Shown: positions 31,914 to 40,198 of the stretch, piece by piece
How positions within the stretch are numbered: the stretch's first letter is position 1
Layout of the letters: each line of letters begins with the position of its first letter
Origin: Nocardioides ferulae
GTDB lineage: Bacteria; Actinomycetota; Actinomycetes; Propionibacteriales; Nocardioidaceae
Length of the DNA stretch: 64,000 bases
Assembly: GCF_003660455.1 (NCBI RefSeq)
Contig: NZ_QZVR01000011.1
Coordinates: forward strand, 62,001 to 126,000
Direction: 5' to 3'
Position numbers and translations under genes: made by a program
The notes under the pieces: model-generated
Databases searched by the model: none
Told to the model about the DNA's origin: nothing
The model's input: the letters and a program-made list of their open reading frames with translations, nothing else

Positions 31914-33518
31914 ATGAGCGACACCGTCCAGCAGGTCCTGCGCGAGCGGGCCGCCGACCACAGCACCGGGCTCAAGCACGCCGACCAGGAGTGGAGCTGG
32001 GCCGAGTACGTCGCCGAGGCCTCGCGCCGCGCCAACCTGCTGCTCGGTCGGCACCGCGGCGCCGGCGACGGCAGCGACCTGCACGTCGGCGTACTCCTGG
32101 CGAACACCCCCGAGATGGTGCTCGCGCTCGGCGCCGGCGCCCTCGGCGGCTACGTCACCGCCGGCATCAACGAGACCCGCCGCGGGCCGGCGCTGGCCCG
32201 CGACGTGCTCAAGGCCGACTGCCGGGTGCTGCTCACCGACGACGAGCACCTTCCGCTCCTCGACGGGCTCGAGCTGCCCGGCGTCGAGGTGGTCAACACC
32301 GACTCCGCCGACTGGGCGGCCGCGGTCGCCGAGCAGCCGGCCGAGGTCGCCGAACCGCGCCAGGTCGACGCGTTCGACCCGTTCATGCTGATCTTCACCT
32401 CGGGCACCAGCGGCGACCCCAAGGCCGTGAAGGTCAGCAACTTCATGGTGGTGATGTCGGGGGCCAACCTCACCGACCGGTTCGGCCTCGGCGCCGACGA
32501 CGTCTGCTACCTCTCGATGCCGCTGTTCCACTCCAACGCGGTGCTCAGCGGCTACGCGGTGGCGGCCTACAGCGGGGCCGCGATGGCGCTGGCCCGGCGG
32601 TTCAGTGCCTCCCACTTCCTCGACGACGTCCGCCGCTACGGCGCGACGTACGTCAACTACGTCGGCAAGCCGCTCGCCTACGTGCTGGCCACGCCCCGCC
32701 GCCCCGACGACGCCGACAACCCGCTGAAGTTCGCCTTCGGCAACGAGGCGTCCGAGCGCGACATCGACGAGTTCGCGGAGCGGTTCGGCTGCCGGGTGGT
32801 CGACGCGTTCGGGTCCACCGAGACCGCGATCATCATCCAGCGCGTCGACGGCACCCCGAAGGGCTCGATCGGCCAGCCCTGGGACAGCGTCGCCGTCTTC
32901 AACCGGTCGACCGGAGAGGAGTGCCCGCGGGCGGAGTTCGACGAGCACGGCCGGGTCACCAACCTCGACGAGGCGGTGGGCGAGCTGGTCAACACCCAGG
33001 GTGCCGGGTTCTTCGCCGGCTACTACAACGACGAGGAGGCCACCTCCGAGCGGCTGTCCGGTGGCATGTTCTGGTCCGGCGACCTGGCCTACCGCGACAA
33101 GGACGGCTTCGTGTTCCTCGCGGGCCGCACCAGCGACTGGCTGCGCGTCGACGGCGAGAACCTCGCGGCCGCCCCCATCGAGGGCATCCTGATGCGGCAC
33201 CCCGCGGTCAACCGGGTCGCGGTCTACGCCGTGCCCGACGAGCGGGTCGGCGACCAGCTGGTCGCCGCGATCGTGCTCAACGACGAGCCCGCGCTCGACC
33301 CCGCCGGCTTCGAGTTGTTCCTCGCCGAGCAGCCCGACCTCTCGCCGAAGGCGTGGCCGCGCTACGTCCGGCTCGCCACCGACCTGCCGAGCACCGCCAC
33401 CAACAAGGTGCTCAAGCGCGAGCTGGTGGCCCAGGGCCTCGACGTCGACGACCTGCTGTGGGAGCGCGCCGAGCGCGGCACGTCGTACGCCGTGCGCGGG
33501 GCGCCGGTCGGCGTCTGA
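31914..33518 (+). CDS. fadD17: Acyl-CoA synthetase, FadD17-like
   Basis: 534 residues. AMP-binding motif FTSGTSGDPKA at 161-171, CYLSMPLFHSNAVL, GATYVNYVGKPLAYVLATP, FGSTE, GDLAYRDKDGFVFLAGR and WLRVDGENL are all present and match mycobacterial FadD17 segment by segment. FadD17 activates steroid side-chain intermediates with short side chains. The catalytic Lys is in ATNKVLKREL near the C-terminus. ATG 31914 has AAGGGGAG four to eleven bases upstream. Paired divergently with the FadD19-like gene, it suggests that this region handles sterol-type side chains. Confidence 0.87.
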   Translation: MSDTVQQVLRERAADHSTGLKHADQEWSWAEYVAEASRRANLLLGRHRGAGDGSDLHVGVLLANTPEMVLALGAGALGGYVTAGINETRRGPALARDVLKADCRVLLTDDEHLPLLDGLELPGVEVVNTDSADWAAAVAEQPAEVAEPRQVDAFDPFMLIFTSGTSGDPKAVKVSNFMVVMSGANLTDRFGLGADDVCYLSMPLFHSNAVLSGYAVAAYSGAAMALARRFSASHFLDDVRRYGATYVNYVGKPLAYVLATPRRPDDADNPLKFAFGNEASERDIDEFAERFGCRVVDAFGSTETAIIIQRVDGTPKGSIGQPWDSVAVFNRSTGEECPRAEFDEHGRVTNLDEAVGELVNTQGAGFFAGYYNDEEATSERLSGGMFWSGDLAYRDKDGFVFLAGRTSDWLRVDGENLAAAPIEGILMRHPAVNRVAVYAVPDERVGDQLVAAIVLNDEPALDPAGFELFLAEQPDLSPKAWPRYVRLATDLPSTATNKVLKRELVAQGLDVDDLLWERAERGTSYAVRGAPVGV

Positions 33519-33534
33519 GCGCCGCGACACCGCT

Positions 33535-33582
33535 TGATGTGTCGTTCGCTGTCACCTGCTGGTGGCAGTGAACGACACATCA
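33535..33582. terminator. Long hairpin between convergent genes
   Basis: A 22-bp stem (33535-33556 with 33561-33582; two G-T pairs) around a TGCT loop, three bases before the minus-strand gene end and 16 after the FadD17 stop. It should terminate both convergent transcripts. Confidence 0.75.
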
Positions 33583-33585
33583 GGG

Positions 33586-34806
33586 TCAGACCGGGGTGAT
33601 CGGCAGCGCCCGCCGCGGCTCGAACTCGAACGACGAGCCCGTGCTGAATCGGGTCACCGCGACCTCGGACGCCTCGGGAGCGGGCTCGGGTCGGCGCACC
33701 ACCCGCAGCGTCCAGTCGTCGTCGGCGCCCTCGACCTCCACGTCCAGGTGCGGGTCGAGCGCCCGCACGATCGCCTGGAGGGGGCGCGTCCGGCCCGGCC
33801 CGCAGAGCGCGACCCAGGCGCCGTCGTCGTGCGCGGCCGACCGTCGGACCCGCAGCAGGTCGCCCTCGGCCGAGCTGTCGACGTACGCCGCGGGGTTGAG
33901 CAGGGGGTGCAGCTGCAAAAGGCGCAGCGCACCGGCCTCGTCTCGGTCGACGCCGAGGGCGCGGGCGATCCGCTCGGCGCCGATGCCGGCGACCCCGACC
34001 AGCTGCTTCTCGCAGATCTCGGCGAGCTGGGTGTCGTCGCCGGCCCGCTGGGCCACCGCGAGCACGAACGACAGGTTGAGCAGGTGCATCTGCAGGCACA
34101 CCTCGTCGGCGATCCGGACCAGCGCCGAGTGGGAGAACGCACCGAAGTCGACGTCGGCGACGAGCGGGCCGGAGTAGTCGGACTGCCCGTCGTCGGCGGG
34201 GTCGATCGGGTCGAGCTCGACGGTGGCCGCCCGCGTGCGCACGATCTCGTGGAAAGCCGGCAACGGCTCCACGGGAGGGTGCGACTCGTCGATGACGACG
34301 GTCCAGGCGCAGTGCGGGTGCCGGTCGGCGGGCGTGCGCGGGGGCCGGTGGACCGGCCGCACCTGCGCCTTCGGGTTGGTGGCGACCGCGGTGGCGTCGA
34401 AGGTGGGGTCCTCGATGTCGTGGCACATCGAGCGCACGTAGTCCTCGCCCATCGGCTCGACGTCCATCAGCGCGCCGCAGTGGTCGAGCCGGAACTCGCC
34501 GCGCCACGGGTCGTGCACGGTGTAGCGGAAATCCATGAACTGCGGCGGCGCGCCGATGTCGAGCTGCAATCCCTTGAAGATCGTCACGACGTCGGTGCCC
34601 TCGTAGCCCAGCGCGCGCTGCATCCGCCGGGTGTAGATCTGGCTGGAGCCGGCCCACTCCTCGATCGCGATCTGGGCCATCTGCTCGCGCCCGAACGCCG
34701 AGATGCACCAGGCCATGCCGGAGCGGTCGATCAGCTGGCCCATGAGAAGCAGCTCGGGCACCAGCGTCGCCAGGTCGGCTCGGGACAGGTCGCGGTAGTG
34801 GCTCAT
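33586..34806 (-). CDS. Conserved hypothetical protein
   Basis: 406 residues, soluble, no signal peptide. Visible features: LATLVPELLLMGQLIDRSGMAW near the N-terminus, GYEGTDVVTIFKGLQLDIGAPPQFMDFRY, a HCGALMDVEPMGEDYVRSMCHDIEDPTFDATA stretch with His/Cys/Asp residues (described here by parts: HCGALMDVEPMG and CHDIEDPTFD), and a C-terminal half rich in Arg and Asp. I do not recognise the family. The His/Cys-containing central part could bind a metal or cofactor, but this is speculation. It lies between FadD17-like and alpha/beta hydrolase genes of the catabolic island. Confidence 0.7.
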   Translation of the reverse strand: MSHYRDLSRADLATLVPELLLMGQLIDRSGMAWCISAFGREQMAQIAIEEWAGSSQIYTRRMQRALGYEGTDVVTIFKGLQLDIGAPPQFMDFRYTVHDPWRGEFRLDHCGALMDVEPMGEDYVRSMCHDIEDPTFDATAVATNPKAQVRPVHRPPRTPADRHPHCAWTVVIDESHPPVEPLPAFHEIVRTRAATVELDPIDPADDGQSDYSGPLVADVDFGAFSHSALVRIADEVCLQMHLLNLSFVLAVAQRAGDDTQLAEICEKQLVGVAGIGAERIARALGVDRDEAGALRLLQLHPLLNPAAYVDSSAEGDLLRVRRSAAHDDGAWVALCGPGRTRPLQAIVRALDPHLDVEVEGADDDWTLRVVRRPEPAPEASEVAVTRFSTGSSFEFEPRRALPITPV

Positions 34807-34845
34807 CGGTTCCTCGGGTCGGGGTGGGTCGGATCGCGGTCATCG

Positions 34846-34917
34846 CTGTAACGCGGTGTCCGGGCATCTTCTGCGGCGTCCTGACACCGCCCTAGTTACC
34901 CGGACACCGCGTTACAG
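34846..34917. terminator. Perfect 19-bp inverted repeat at the hydrolase 3' end
   Basis: Bases 34846-34864 and 34899-34917 are exact reverse complements, separated by 34 bases that themselves contain GCGG/CCGC. The right arm carries the TAA stop (34912-34914) of the minus-strand hydrolase, so the hairpin begins within its last codons and probably ends that transcript before the next gene. Confidence 0.65.
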
Positions 34918-35877
34918 TTCCGCGGTGGGAGCGAGGTGCCGCCGCAGGAACGCCACCTGGTGGGCCACGGCCGGCCCGAACCAGTCCTTGCCGGGCCACA
35001 CGTCGAAGTGGTCGCAGGGGTAGTGGCGCACCTCGGCGCGCGCCTGGAACGCGGCCTTCGCGGCGGCCTGGGGAGGGGCGGAACGGTCGAGATCGGCGAT
35101 CTGCACCAGGACCGGGCAGCGCACCCGCTCGGCGTCCTTGATCGGGCGGTGCCCACCGAGCTCGAGCCCGACGCTCGCGTCGATCTCGTTGCGCCAGGTG
35201 GGCCCGGCCAGGGCCAGGTAGTCCTCGTAGCAGCCGGGCAGGGTCAGCGCGCCGAGCTCGCCGGGGCGGGCGACCACCGGCATCATCACCGGCCGGCCGC
35301 GGCGCCCGGAGATCCGGCTGCGGACCCCGGCGGCGGTCGACCGCAGCATCGCCGAGGGCTTGTGGCTGGCCAGCGCGTGCCGGCCGGCGGCGACCCCGTC
35401 GACCAGCGGGGTCAGCGACACGACGGCGACGACATCGTCGCGGTCGGCCGCTGCCGACAGCACGTGCCCGCCGGCCAGCGACACCCCCCACAGCACCAGC
35501 CGGCCGCCGTCGACGCCCGGCAGGGTCGCGGCCGCCCGCATCGCGGCGAGGTAGTCCTCGAGCTGGCCCGCCATCGACACGGTCTGCCGGGGAGTGCCGT
35601 CGCTGGCGCCGAACCCGCGGTAGTCGAAGGCGAGCACGTCGAGCCCGGCCTCGGCCAGCGCCTCGGCGAACGGCTGCAGGCCGGAGTCCTTGGTGCCGGC
35701 CAGGCCGTGCGCCATCACCACGCACGGCCGCCCCGCGGCGCTCGCCAGGGAGTCGTCGGTGGCCGCGAAGTGCCAGCCGTCGCACTCGACGCCGCCGGAG
35801 GAGAACCGCACGGTCCGGTACGCCGGGTGCGCGCCGTCGGCGCGCGGGCGCGGCGCCGGCTGGGTCTGCTGGGTCAT
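34912..35877 (-). CDS. Alpha/beta hydrolase (dienelactone hydrolase-like)
   Basis: 321 residues. Oxyanion-hole region VVMAHGLAGTKDSGL, DYRGFGASDGTPRQ, nucleophile elbow WGVSLAGGHVL (G-x-S-x-A-G), acid in LVQIADLDRSAP and the His in YPCDHFDVW complete a plausible catalytic triad. It should hydrolyse an ester or lactone, fitting a flavin monooxygenase (possible Baeyer-Villiger enzyme) encoded two genes upstream. The ATG overlaps the TetR stop as ATGA, forming an operon FMO-TetR-hydrolase read leftward. Confidence 0.85.
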   Translation of the reverse strand: MTQQTQPAPRPRADGAHPAYRTVRFSSGGVECDGWHFAATDDSLASAAGRPCVVMAHGLAGTKDSGLQPFAEALAEAGLDVLAFDYRGFGASDGTPRQTVSMAGQLEDYLAAMRAAATLPGVDGGRLVLWGVSLAGGHVLSAAADRDDVVAVVSLTPLVDGVAAGRHALASHKPSAMLRSTAAGVRSRISGRRGRPVMMPVVARPGELGALTLPGCYEDYLALAGPTWRNEIDASVGLELGGHRPIKDAERVRCPVLVQIADLDRSAPPQAAAKAAFQARAEVRHYPCDHFDVWPGKDWFGPAVAHQVAFLRRHLAPTAEL

Positions 35878-36620
35878 CGGGGGGTCCTCTCGGCGGCGGG
35901 GGTCTCGGCGGGCGGTTCCTGGGGAGCCGAGGAGCGAGGCTTCTCGAAGGGGTCGGCCGCCGGGCTGGCCTCGACCGGGGCGTGGGCCTCGGCGGGCTCG
36001 GCCTCCGGGGCGAGGCGGCCGTAGATGGTGCGCAGCCAGACGGTCACGACCCCCTCGACCAGGTGGTCGTGGCTCAGCGGCCCCCCGAGGGCGAGCCGCT
36101 CCAGCGCGCGGTCGTTGAGCTCGAGCAGCACGCTGGCGAGCACCTCGGCGTCCGGGCCGCCGGGGGCGCGGCCGGCATCGCGCTCGGCGATGATCATGCC
36201 GGCGACCGCGGGCACGAACGAGTGCCGGTCGGACTCCCACAGCGCGCGCACTGCCGTGCTGGTGGCCCGGGCCTCGAGCATCGCTCGGTAGACGTGGCGG
36301 TGCCGCTCCCAGGCGCGGAACAGGTCGCGCACGGTGCGTTCGATGCGGGCCGCGGGAGGGCCGTCGCCGACCAGCACCCCGGTCGCGGCGAACGCGGCGT
36401 CGTACATCTCCTCCATCAGCGCGGCGACGGCGGCGGCCTTGTTCTCGAAGTAGAAGTAGAACGCCGACCTGGTCACCCCCGCGCGGCGGGAGATCTCGGC
36501 GATGTTGATCGACTCGAGACTCGAGTCGAGCAGCAGCTCGTCGAGGGAGGTGAGCAGGGCGGCGCGCCGCTGGTCGCCGCGGGCGGCCAGGGCGGTGCCC
36601 GACCGGTCGAGGCCGCTCAC
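35874..36620 (-). CDS. TetR-family regulator of the flavin monooxygenase operon
   Basis: 248 residues: HTH in SLESINIAEISRRAGVTRSAFYFYFENKAAAVAALM and a helical C-terminal domain. The last ~25 residues (from DPFEKPRSSAPQEPP on) are not part of the fold; they are encoded by a ~52-bp repeat whose inverted copy at 40314-40365 gives PFETPRSSAPQEPP in another protein. GTG 36620 overlaps the FMO stop as GTGA. An 18-bp perfect palindrome in the operon promoter (38222-38239) is a likely binding site. Confidence 0.86.
   Translation of the reverse strand: MSGLDRSGTALAARGDQRRAALLTSLDELLLDSSLESINIAEISRRAGVTRSAFYFYFENKAAAVAALMEEMYDAAFAATGVLVGDGPPAARIERTVRDLFRAWERHRHVYRAMLEARATSTAVRALWESDRHSFVPAVAGMIIAERDAGRAPGGPDAEVLASVLLELNDRALERLALGGPLSHDHLVEGVVTVWLRTIYGRLAPEAEPAEAHAPVEASPAADPFEKPRSSAPQEPPAETPAAERTPR
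35901..35952 (-). repeat. ~52-bp dispersed repeat, copy 1
   Basis: Begins GGTCTCGGCG on the plus strand and ends CTTCTCGAAGGGG. It is ~90% identical to the reverse complement of 40314-40365 and shares its GGTCTCGGC end with the 22-bp junction repeats. It encodes a protein tail of the TetR regulator. Confidence 0.75.
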
Positions 36621-38113
36621 CGCACCGGACCGGCCGACGCGGCCGGCACGGCCTCGGCCGGCGCCCCCTCGGCCGACCCTCCGGCCGTGCCCTCGGCACC
36701 CACCGCGTCGCCGACAGCCGCGCCGACAGCCGCGCCGGCCGGTGTTCCGGCGCGGCCGGCCAGCTGCGGAGTGCTCTGCCGCCTCGCCCGGCGCCGGCCC
36801 CGCGGGATCTCGCGGGTGCGCAGGTCGTGCTCGTAGAGGAAGTAGTCGAGCTGGTGGGTGTGCCGGGGGCGGTCGAGCATGTGCCCCATGTAGAGCTCGT
36901 CGTCGGCCCGGATCGTGTGGTGCATCTGCTCGACCGGCGGCGGGAGGTACTGCCCCACGGCGTACGCCGCGATCAGCCGCGCCTGGGCTTCCACGAACGG
37001 GAAGAGCGTCGGCGTGGCCTGCGCGAAGCCGGCGAACATCAGGTCGTCGAGACCGGGTTTGAAGATCCGCTTGTAGAGGTCGATCCGGTTCTCCGGCGCG
37101 CTGAGGAACTCGGGGTCGAAGAACGGGAACGTGAGGTTGTAGCCGGTGGCGTAGACGATCACGTCGAAGCCGCCGCTGGTGCCGTCCTCGAAGTGCACGG
37201 TCTCCCCGTCGAGGCGAGCGACGTTGCCCTTGGCGGTGACGTCGCCGGACTTCAGCCGCAGTGGCAGCTCGGTGGACTGGGTGGGGTGGGCCTCGAAGAA
37301 CCGGTGGTTGGGCGCCGGCAGGCCGTAGAGCCGAGGGTCGGAGCCGGTGAACCGCTGACCCCACTGGGCGACCTTGCGCTGCCAGGCCAGCGGCACGTGC
37401 GGGTAGGTGCGGTAGTTCATGTCGGCGGCCTTGCCGTACATCAGCTTCGGCACGATCCACGCGCTGCTGCGGGTCGAGAGCGTCACCTCGTTGCGCAGGA
37501 TCCGTGAGGACAGCTCGACGGTGATGTCGGCGGCGCTGTTGCCGAGCCCGACGACGAGGATCCGCTTGTCCATCAGGTGCAGCGGCTGCCAGGGGTCGAC
37601 GTAGTGGTGGGAGTGGATCGACTCGCCGGTGAACTCTCCGGGGAAGTCGGCCATCCGCGGGTCCCAGTGGTGGCCGTTGGCGACGACGAGCAGGTCGAAC
37701 CGGCGCACTCCGGTGCGCTCGGTCTCGAGCTCCCATCCGCCGTCGGGGAGCCGCTCGGCACGCACGACGCCGTTCTCGAACTCGATACGCTCGCGGATGC
37801 CGAACGCGTCGGCGTAGTCGTCGAGGTAGTCCTTGATCAGCGTGTGGTGGGGGAAGTCGGGGTAGTGCTCGGGCATCGGGTAGTCGCGGAACGACAGCTG
37901 GTGCTTGGAGGTGTCGATGTGCAGCGACCGGTAGGCGCTGCTGTGCCCGTTGGGGTTGCCGAACGCCCAGTTGCCGCCGACCCGGTCGGAGGCCTCGAAG
38001 CAGGTGAACGGGACGCCGTAGTCGCCGAGCATCTTGCTGACGGTCAGGCCGCTGATGCCGGCCCCGATCACCGCGGTGGTGGGTCGGGCCGCGGGGCTGG
38101 TGGCGGTCGCCAT
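36617..38113 (-). CDS. Flavin-containing monooxygenase (FMO/BVMO type)
   Basis: 498 residues. FAD motif GAGISG at 17-22, FMO signature FTGESIHSHHY (FxGxxxHxxxY) at 161-171, NADPH motif GLGNSA at 189-194, and YATGYNLTFPFF near 320. Such enzymes insert oxygen into ketones (Baeyer-Villiger) or oxidise N/S atoms. The neighbouring hydrolase would open an ester or lactone product, supporting ketone oxidation. The last ~55 residues are an Ala/Gly/Pro low-complexity tail. ATG 38113 follows GGGAGAGGA. Divergent from the SDR gene across a palindromic operator. Confidence 0.88.
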   Translation of the reverse strand: MATATSPAARPTTAVIGAGISGLTVSKMLGDYGVPFTCFEASDRVGGNWAFGNPNGHSSAYRSLHIDTSKHQLSFRDYPMPEHYPDFPHHTLIKDYLDDYADAFGIRERIEFENGVVRAERLPDGGWELETERTGVRRFDLLVVANGHHWDPRMADFPGEFTGESIHSHHYVDPWQPLHLMDKRILVVGLGNSAADITVELSSRILRNEVTLSTRSSAWIVPKLMYGKAADMNYRTYPHVPLAWQRKVAQWGQRFTGSDPRLYGLPAPNHRFFEAHPTQSTELPLRLKSGDVTAKGNVARLDGETVHFEDGTSGGFDVIVYATGYNLTFPFFDPEFLSAPENRIDLYKRIFKPGLDDLMFAGFAQATPTLFPFVEAQARLIAAYAVGQYLPPPVEQMHHTIRADDELYMGHMLDRPRHTHQLDYFLYEHDLRTREIPRGRRRARRQSTPQLAGRAGTPAGAAVGAAVGDAVGAEGTAGGSAEGAPAEAVPAASAGPVR

Positions 38114-38188
38114 GGCGTCGTCCTCTCCCGGGGGCCGCTCCGGCCCGCTGAGACTTTCGGCTGCGGGAACTTCTCGCAGACGGTTCAA

Positions 38189-38204
38189 TGTGATGTGGGT
38201 CACC
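38189..38204. promoter_or_regulatory. CRP-like site in the FMO/SDR divergent promoter
   Basis: TGTGATGTGGGTCACC matches TGTGA-N6-TCACA at nine of ten fixed positions. Cyclic-AMP receptor protein control of catabolic genes is well known in actinobacteria, so this site is plausible, but no CRP gene is in the window. Confidence 0.45.
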
Positions 38205-38221
38205 GGCGACGCTAGGGCCGG

Positions 38222-38239
38222 GGTTGACACGTGTCAACC
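38222..38239. promoter_or_regulatory. 18-bp palindromic operator
   Basis: A perfect palindrome GGTTGACACGTGTCAACC between the divergent FMO and SDR genes. Its GACACGTGTC core is the same as that over the start of the CYP51-operon TetR gene. It is an expected binding site for the TetR protein encoded in the FMO operon. Confidence 0.7.
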
Positions 38240-38279
38240 GCTCGACCCGCAGACCGGGCGTCGAGGAGAGGGACCCACC

Positions 38280-39083
38280 ATGACGGACACGTCACCGGCC
38301 GAGGCCGGACCAACGAGTACGACGGGCAGGACGCCGGGCGGCCGGGTCGCGGTCGTCGTGGGCGGGGCGTCCGGCATCGGCGCGGCCACGGTCGCGGCCC
38401 TGCGCGACGACGGCTGCACGGTCGTGGTCGCCGACCTCGAGAGCGCGCTCGGCGAGGCGGCCGGGGACCGGGACGGCGTGGCCGTAGACGTCACCGACGA
38501 GGCCTCGGTCGAGGCCCTGTTCGCCGGTGTCCTCGAGCGCGAGGGCCGCCTCGACGTGGTGGTCAACAGCGCAGGCGTCAGCACCCTCGCGCAGGTGGTC
38601 GACCACCCGGTCGACGAGTTCCGGCGGGTCCTCGACGTCTGCCTGACCGGCGCGTTCTGCGTGATCAAGCACGCCGCGCAGCGGATGACCGCCGGCGGCG
38701 TGGTGATCTCGCTCGCCTCGCTCAACGCCCGTCAGCCCGGCGCCGGCATGGCGGCGTACTGCTCCGCGAAGGCCGGCCTGGCCATGCTCACCGAGGTCGC
38801 CGCGCTCGAGCTCGGCCCGCGCGGCATCCGGGTCAACGCGATCGCCCCCGGCCTGGTGATCACCCCGCTCACCGCTCCGGCGATGGACATCCCGGGTGTG
38901 CGCGACGACTACCTGGCCAACACCCCGCTGGGGCGGCCGGGCCGGCCCGAGGAGGTCGCCGACGCCGCGGTCTTCATCAGCCGCGCGGAGTGGCTGACCG
39001 GCGAGGTGATGGACCTCAACGGCGGCGCCCACCTGCAGCGCTACCCCGACCTGGTCGGCCACGTCACCCGGGCCTTCGGATGA
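38280..39083 (+). CDS. Short-chain dehydrogenase/reductase
   Basis: 267 residues: cofactor motif GGASGIGAAT near residue 29, VVNSAGVS, catalytic Ser in SLASLNARQ, YCSAK for YxxxK, and LTGEVMDLNGGAHL at the end. The first Gly-rich motif is GGASGIG rather than TGxxxGIG. The ~20-residue N-terminal tail is disordered. The operon continues with an LLM enzyme (ATGA overlap) and a phosphotransferase (GTGA overlap). Substrate unknown; context points to oxidation of a hydroxylated lipid or terpenoid. Confidence 0.88.
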   Translation: MTDTSPAEAGPTSTTGRTPGGRVAVVVGGASGIGAATVAALRDDGCTVVVADLESALGEAAGDRDGVAVDVTDEASVEALFAGVLEREGRLDVVVNSAGVSTLAQVVDHPVDEFRRVLDVCLTGAFCVIKHAAQRMTAGGVVISLASLNARQPGAGMAAYCSAKAGLAMLTEVAALELGPRGIRVNAIAPGLVITPLTAPAMDIPGVRDDYLANTPLGRPGRPEEVADAAVFISRAEWLTGEVMDLNGGAHLQRYPDLVGHVTRAFG

Positions 39084-40198
39084 GCCTCGCGGCGCCCGCT
39101 CGGCCGGAGGTGCTCCCCGAGCTCGCCTGCTACGGGCTCGCCGGCCACTCGGCGGCGCCGGCCGACGTGCTCGAGGAGGCCCGGCTCGCCGAGTCGCTCG
39201 GGCTGGGCTCGATGTTCCTCTCCGAGCGGTTCAACACCAAGGACGCCGGGGTGCTGGCCGGGGCGGTCGCCGCGGCCACCACCACGCTCGGCATCGCCAC
39301 CGCCGCGACCAACCACAACACCCGGCACCCCCTGGTCACCGCCACGATGGCCACGACCATGCACCGGCTCTCCGGTGGCCGCTACGCGCTCGGGCTGGGT
39401 CGTGGGTTCGCGGCGCTGTTCGACGTGATGGGGCTGCCCCGGGTCACCGGTGCCCAGCTGCGCGACGTCATCGGCATCTACCGCCGGCTCTGGCACGGCG
39501 AGGCGGTGCTCGGCCACGAGGGCCCGGCGGGCCGCTTCCCCTACCTCTCCCAGGACAGCGCCTTCGACGAGGACATCCCGGTGCTGATGATGGCGATCGG
39601 CGACCGGTCGCTCGACCTGGCCGGCGAGGTCGCCGACGGCGTCGTCCTCCACACGTTCTTCACCGACGAGACGCTGGCCCGAGCGGTCGGCCGCATCCGC
39701 GACTCGGCCGAGCGGGCCGGCCGCGACCCGGCGTCGGTGCGGGTGTGGTCGGTGCTCGCGACCGTCGAGGAGTCCGTGCCCGAGGAGCAGCGGCTGCGCA
39801 AGCTGGTCGGCCGGCTGGCGACCTATCTGCAGGGGTACGGCGAGGTGCTGGTGCGGGCGAACGGCTGGGACGTCGCGGTGCTCGAGCGCTTCCGGTCCGA
39901 CCCGCTCGTGCACGGCTACCCGGGCGCGTTCGACGCGGTCGGCACCGTCGACGAGCTCGAGCAGCTGCGCGATCGCCTGCTGCCGGCCGAGTGGCTGGCC
40001 GCGTCGGCCACCGGCTCGGCCGAGCAGTGCGCCGGGCGCGTGGCCGACCAGCTGGCGGCCGGCGCCGACAGCGTGGTGCTGCACGGCGCCACCCCGGCCG
40101 AGCTGGCGCCGGTGCTCGACGCGTGGCGGGTCCGGCGCGGCGACCACGCCCCGGACCGCCTGGACCGGCTGCCCACCAACCCCGGGAGGACCCCGTGA
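39080..40198 (+). CDS. F420-dependent LLM-class oxidoreductase
   Basis: 372 residues. LLM-family features: CYGLAGHSAAPADVLEEARLAE start, GLGSMFLSERFNTKDAGV, TAATNHNTRHPLVTA, RYALGLGRGFAALFDVMGLP and IPVLMMAIGDRSLDLAGEVADGVVL. The pattern matches the F420-dependent TIGR03857-like group, some of which act on hydroxylated carbons. It overlaps both neighbours by four bases, so all three are co-translated. The product of the SDR may be its substrate or the reverse (inference). Confidence 0.85.
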   Translation: MSLAAPARPEVLPELACYGLAGHSAAPADVLEEARLAESLGLGSMFLSERFNTKDAGVLAGAVAAATTTLGIATAATNHNTRHPLVTATMATTMHRLSGGRYALGLGRGFAALFDVMGLPRVTGAQLRDVIGIYRRLWHGEAVLGHEGPAGRFPYLSQDSAFDEDIPVLMMAIGDRSLDLAGEVADGVVLHTFFTDETLARAVGRIRDSAERAGRDPASVRVWSVLATVEESVPEEQRLRKLVGRLATYLQGYGEVLVRANGWDVAVLERFRSDPLVHGYPGAFDAVGTVDELEQLRDRLLPAEWLAASATGSAEQCAGRVADQLAAGADSVVLHGATPAELAPVLDAWRVRRGDHAPDRLDRLPTNPGRTP

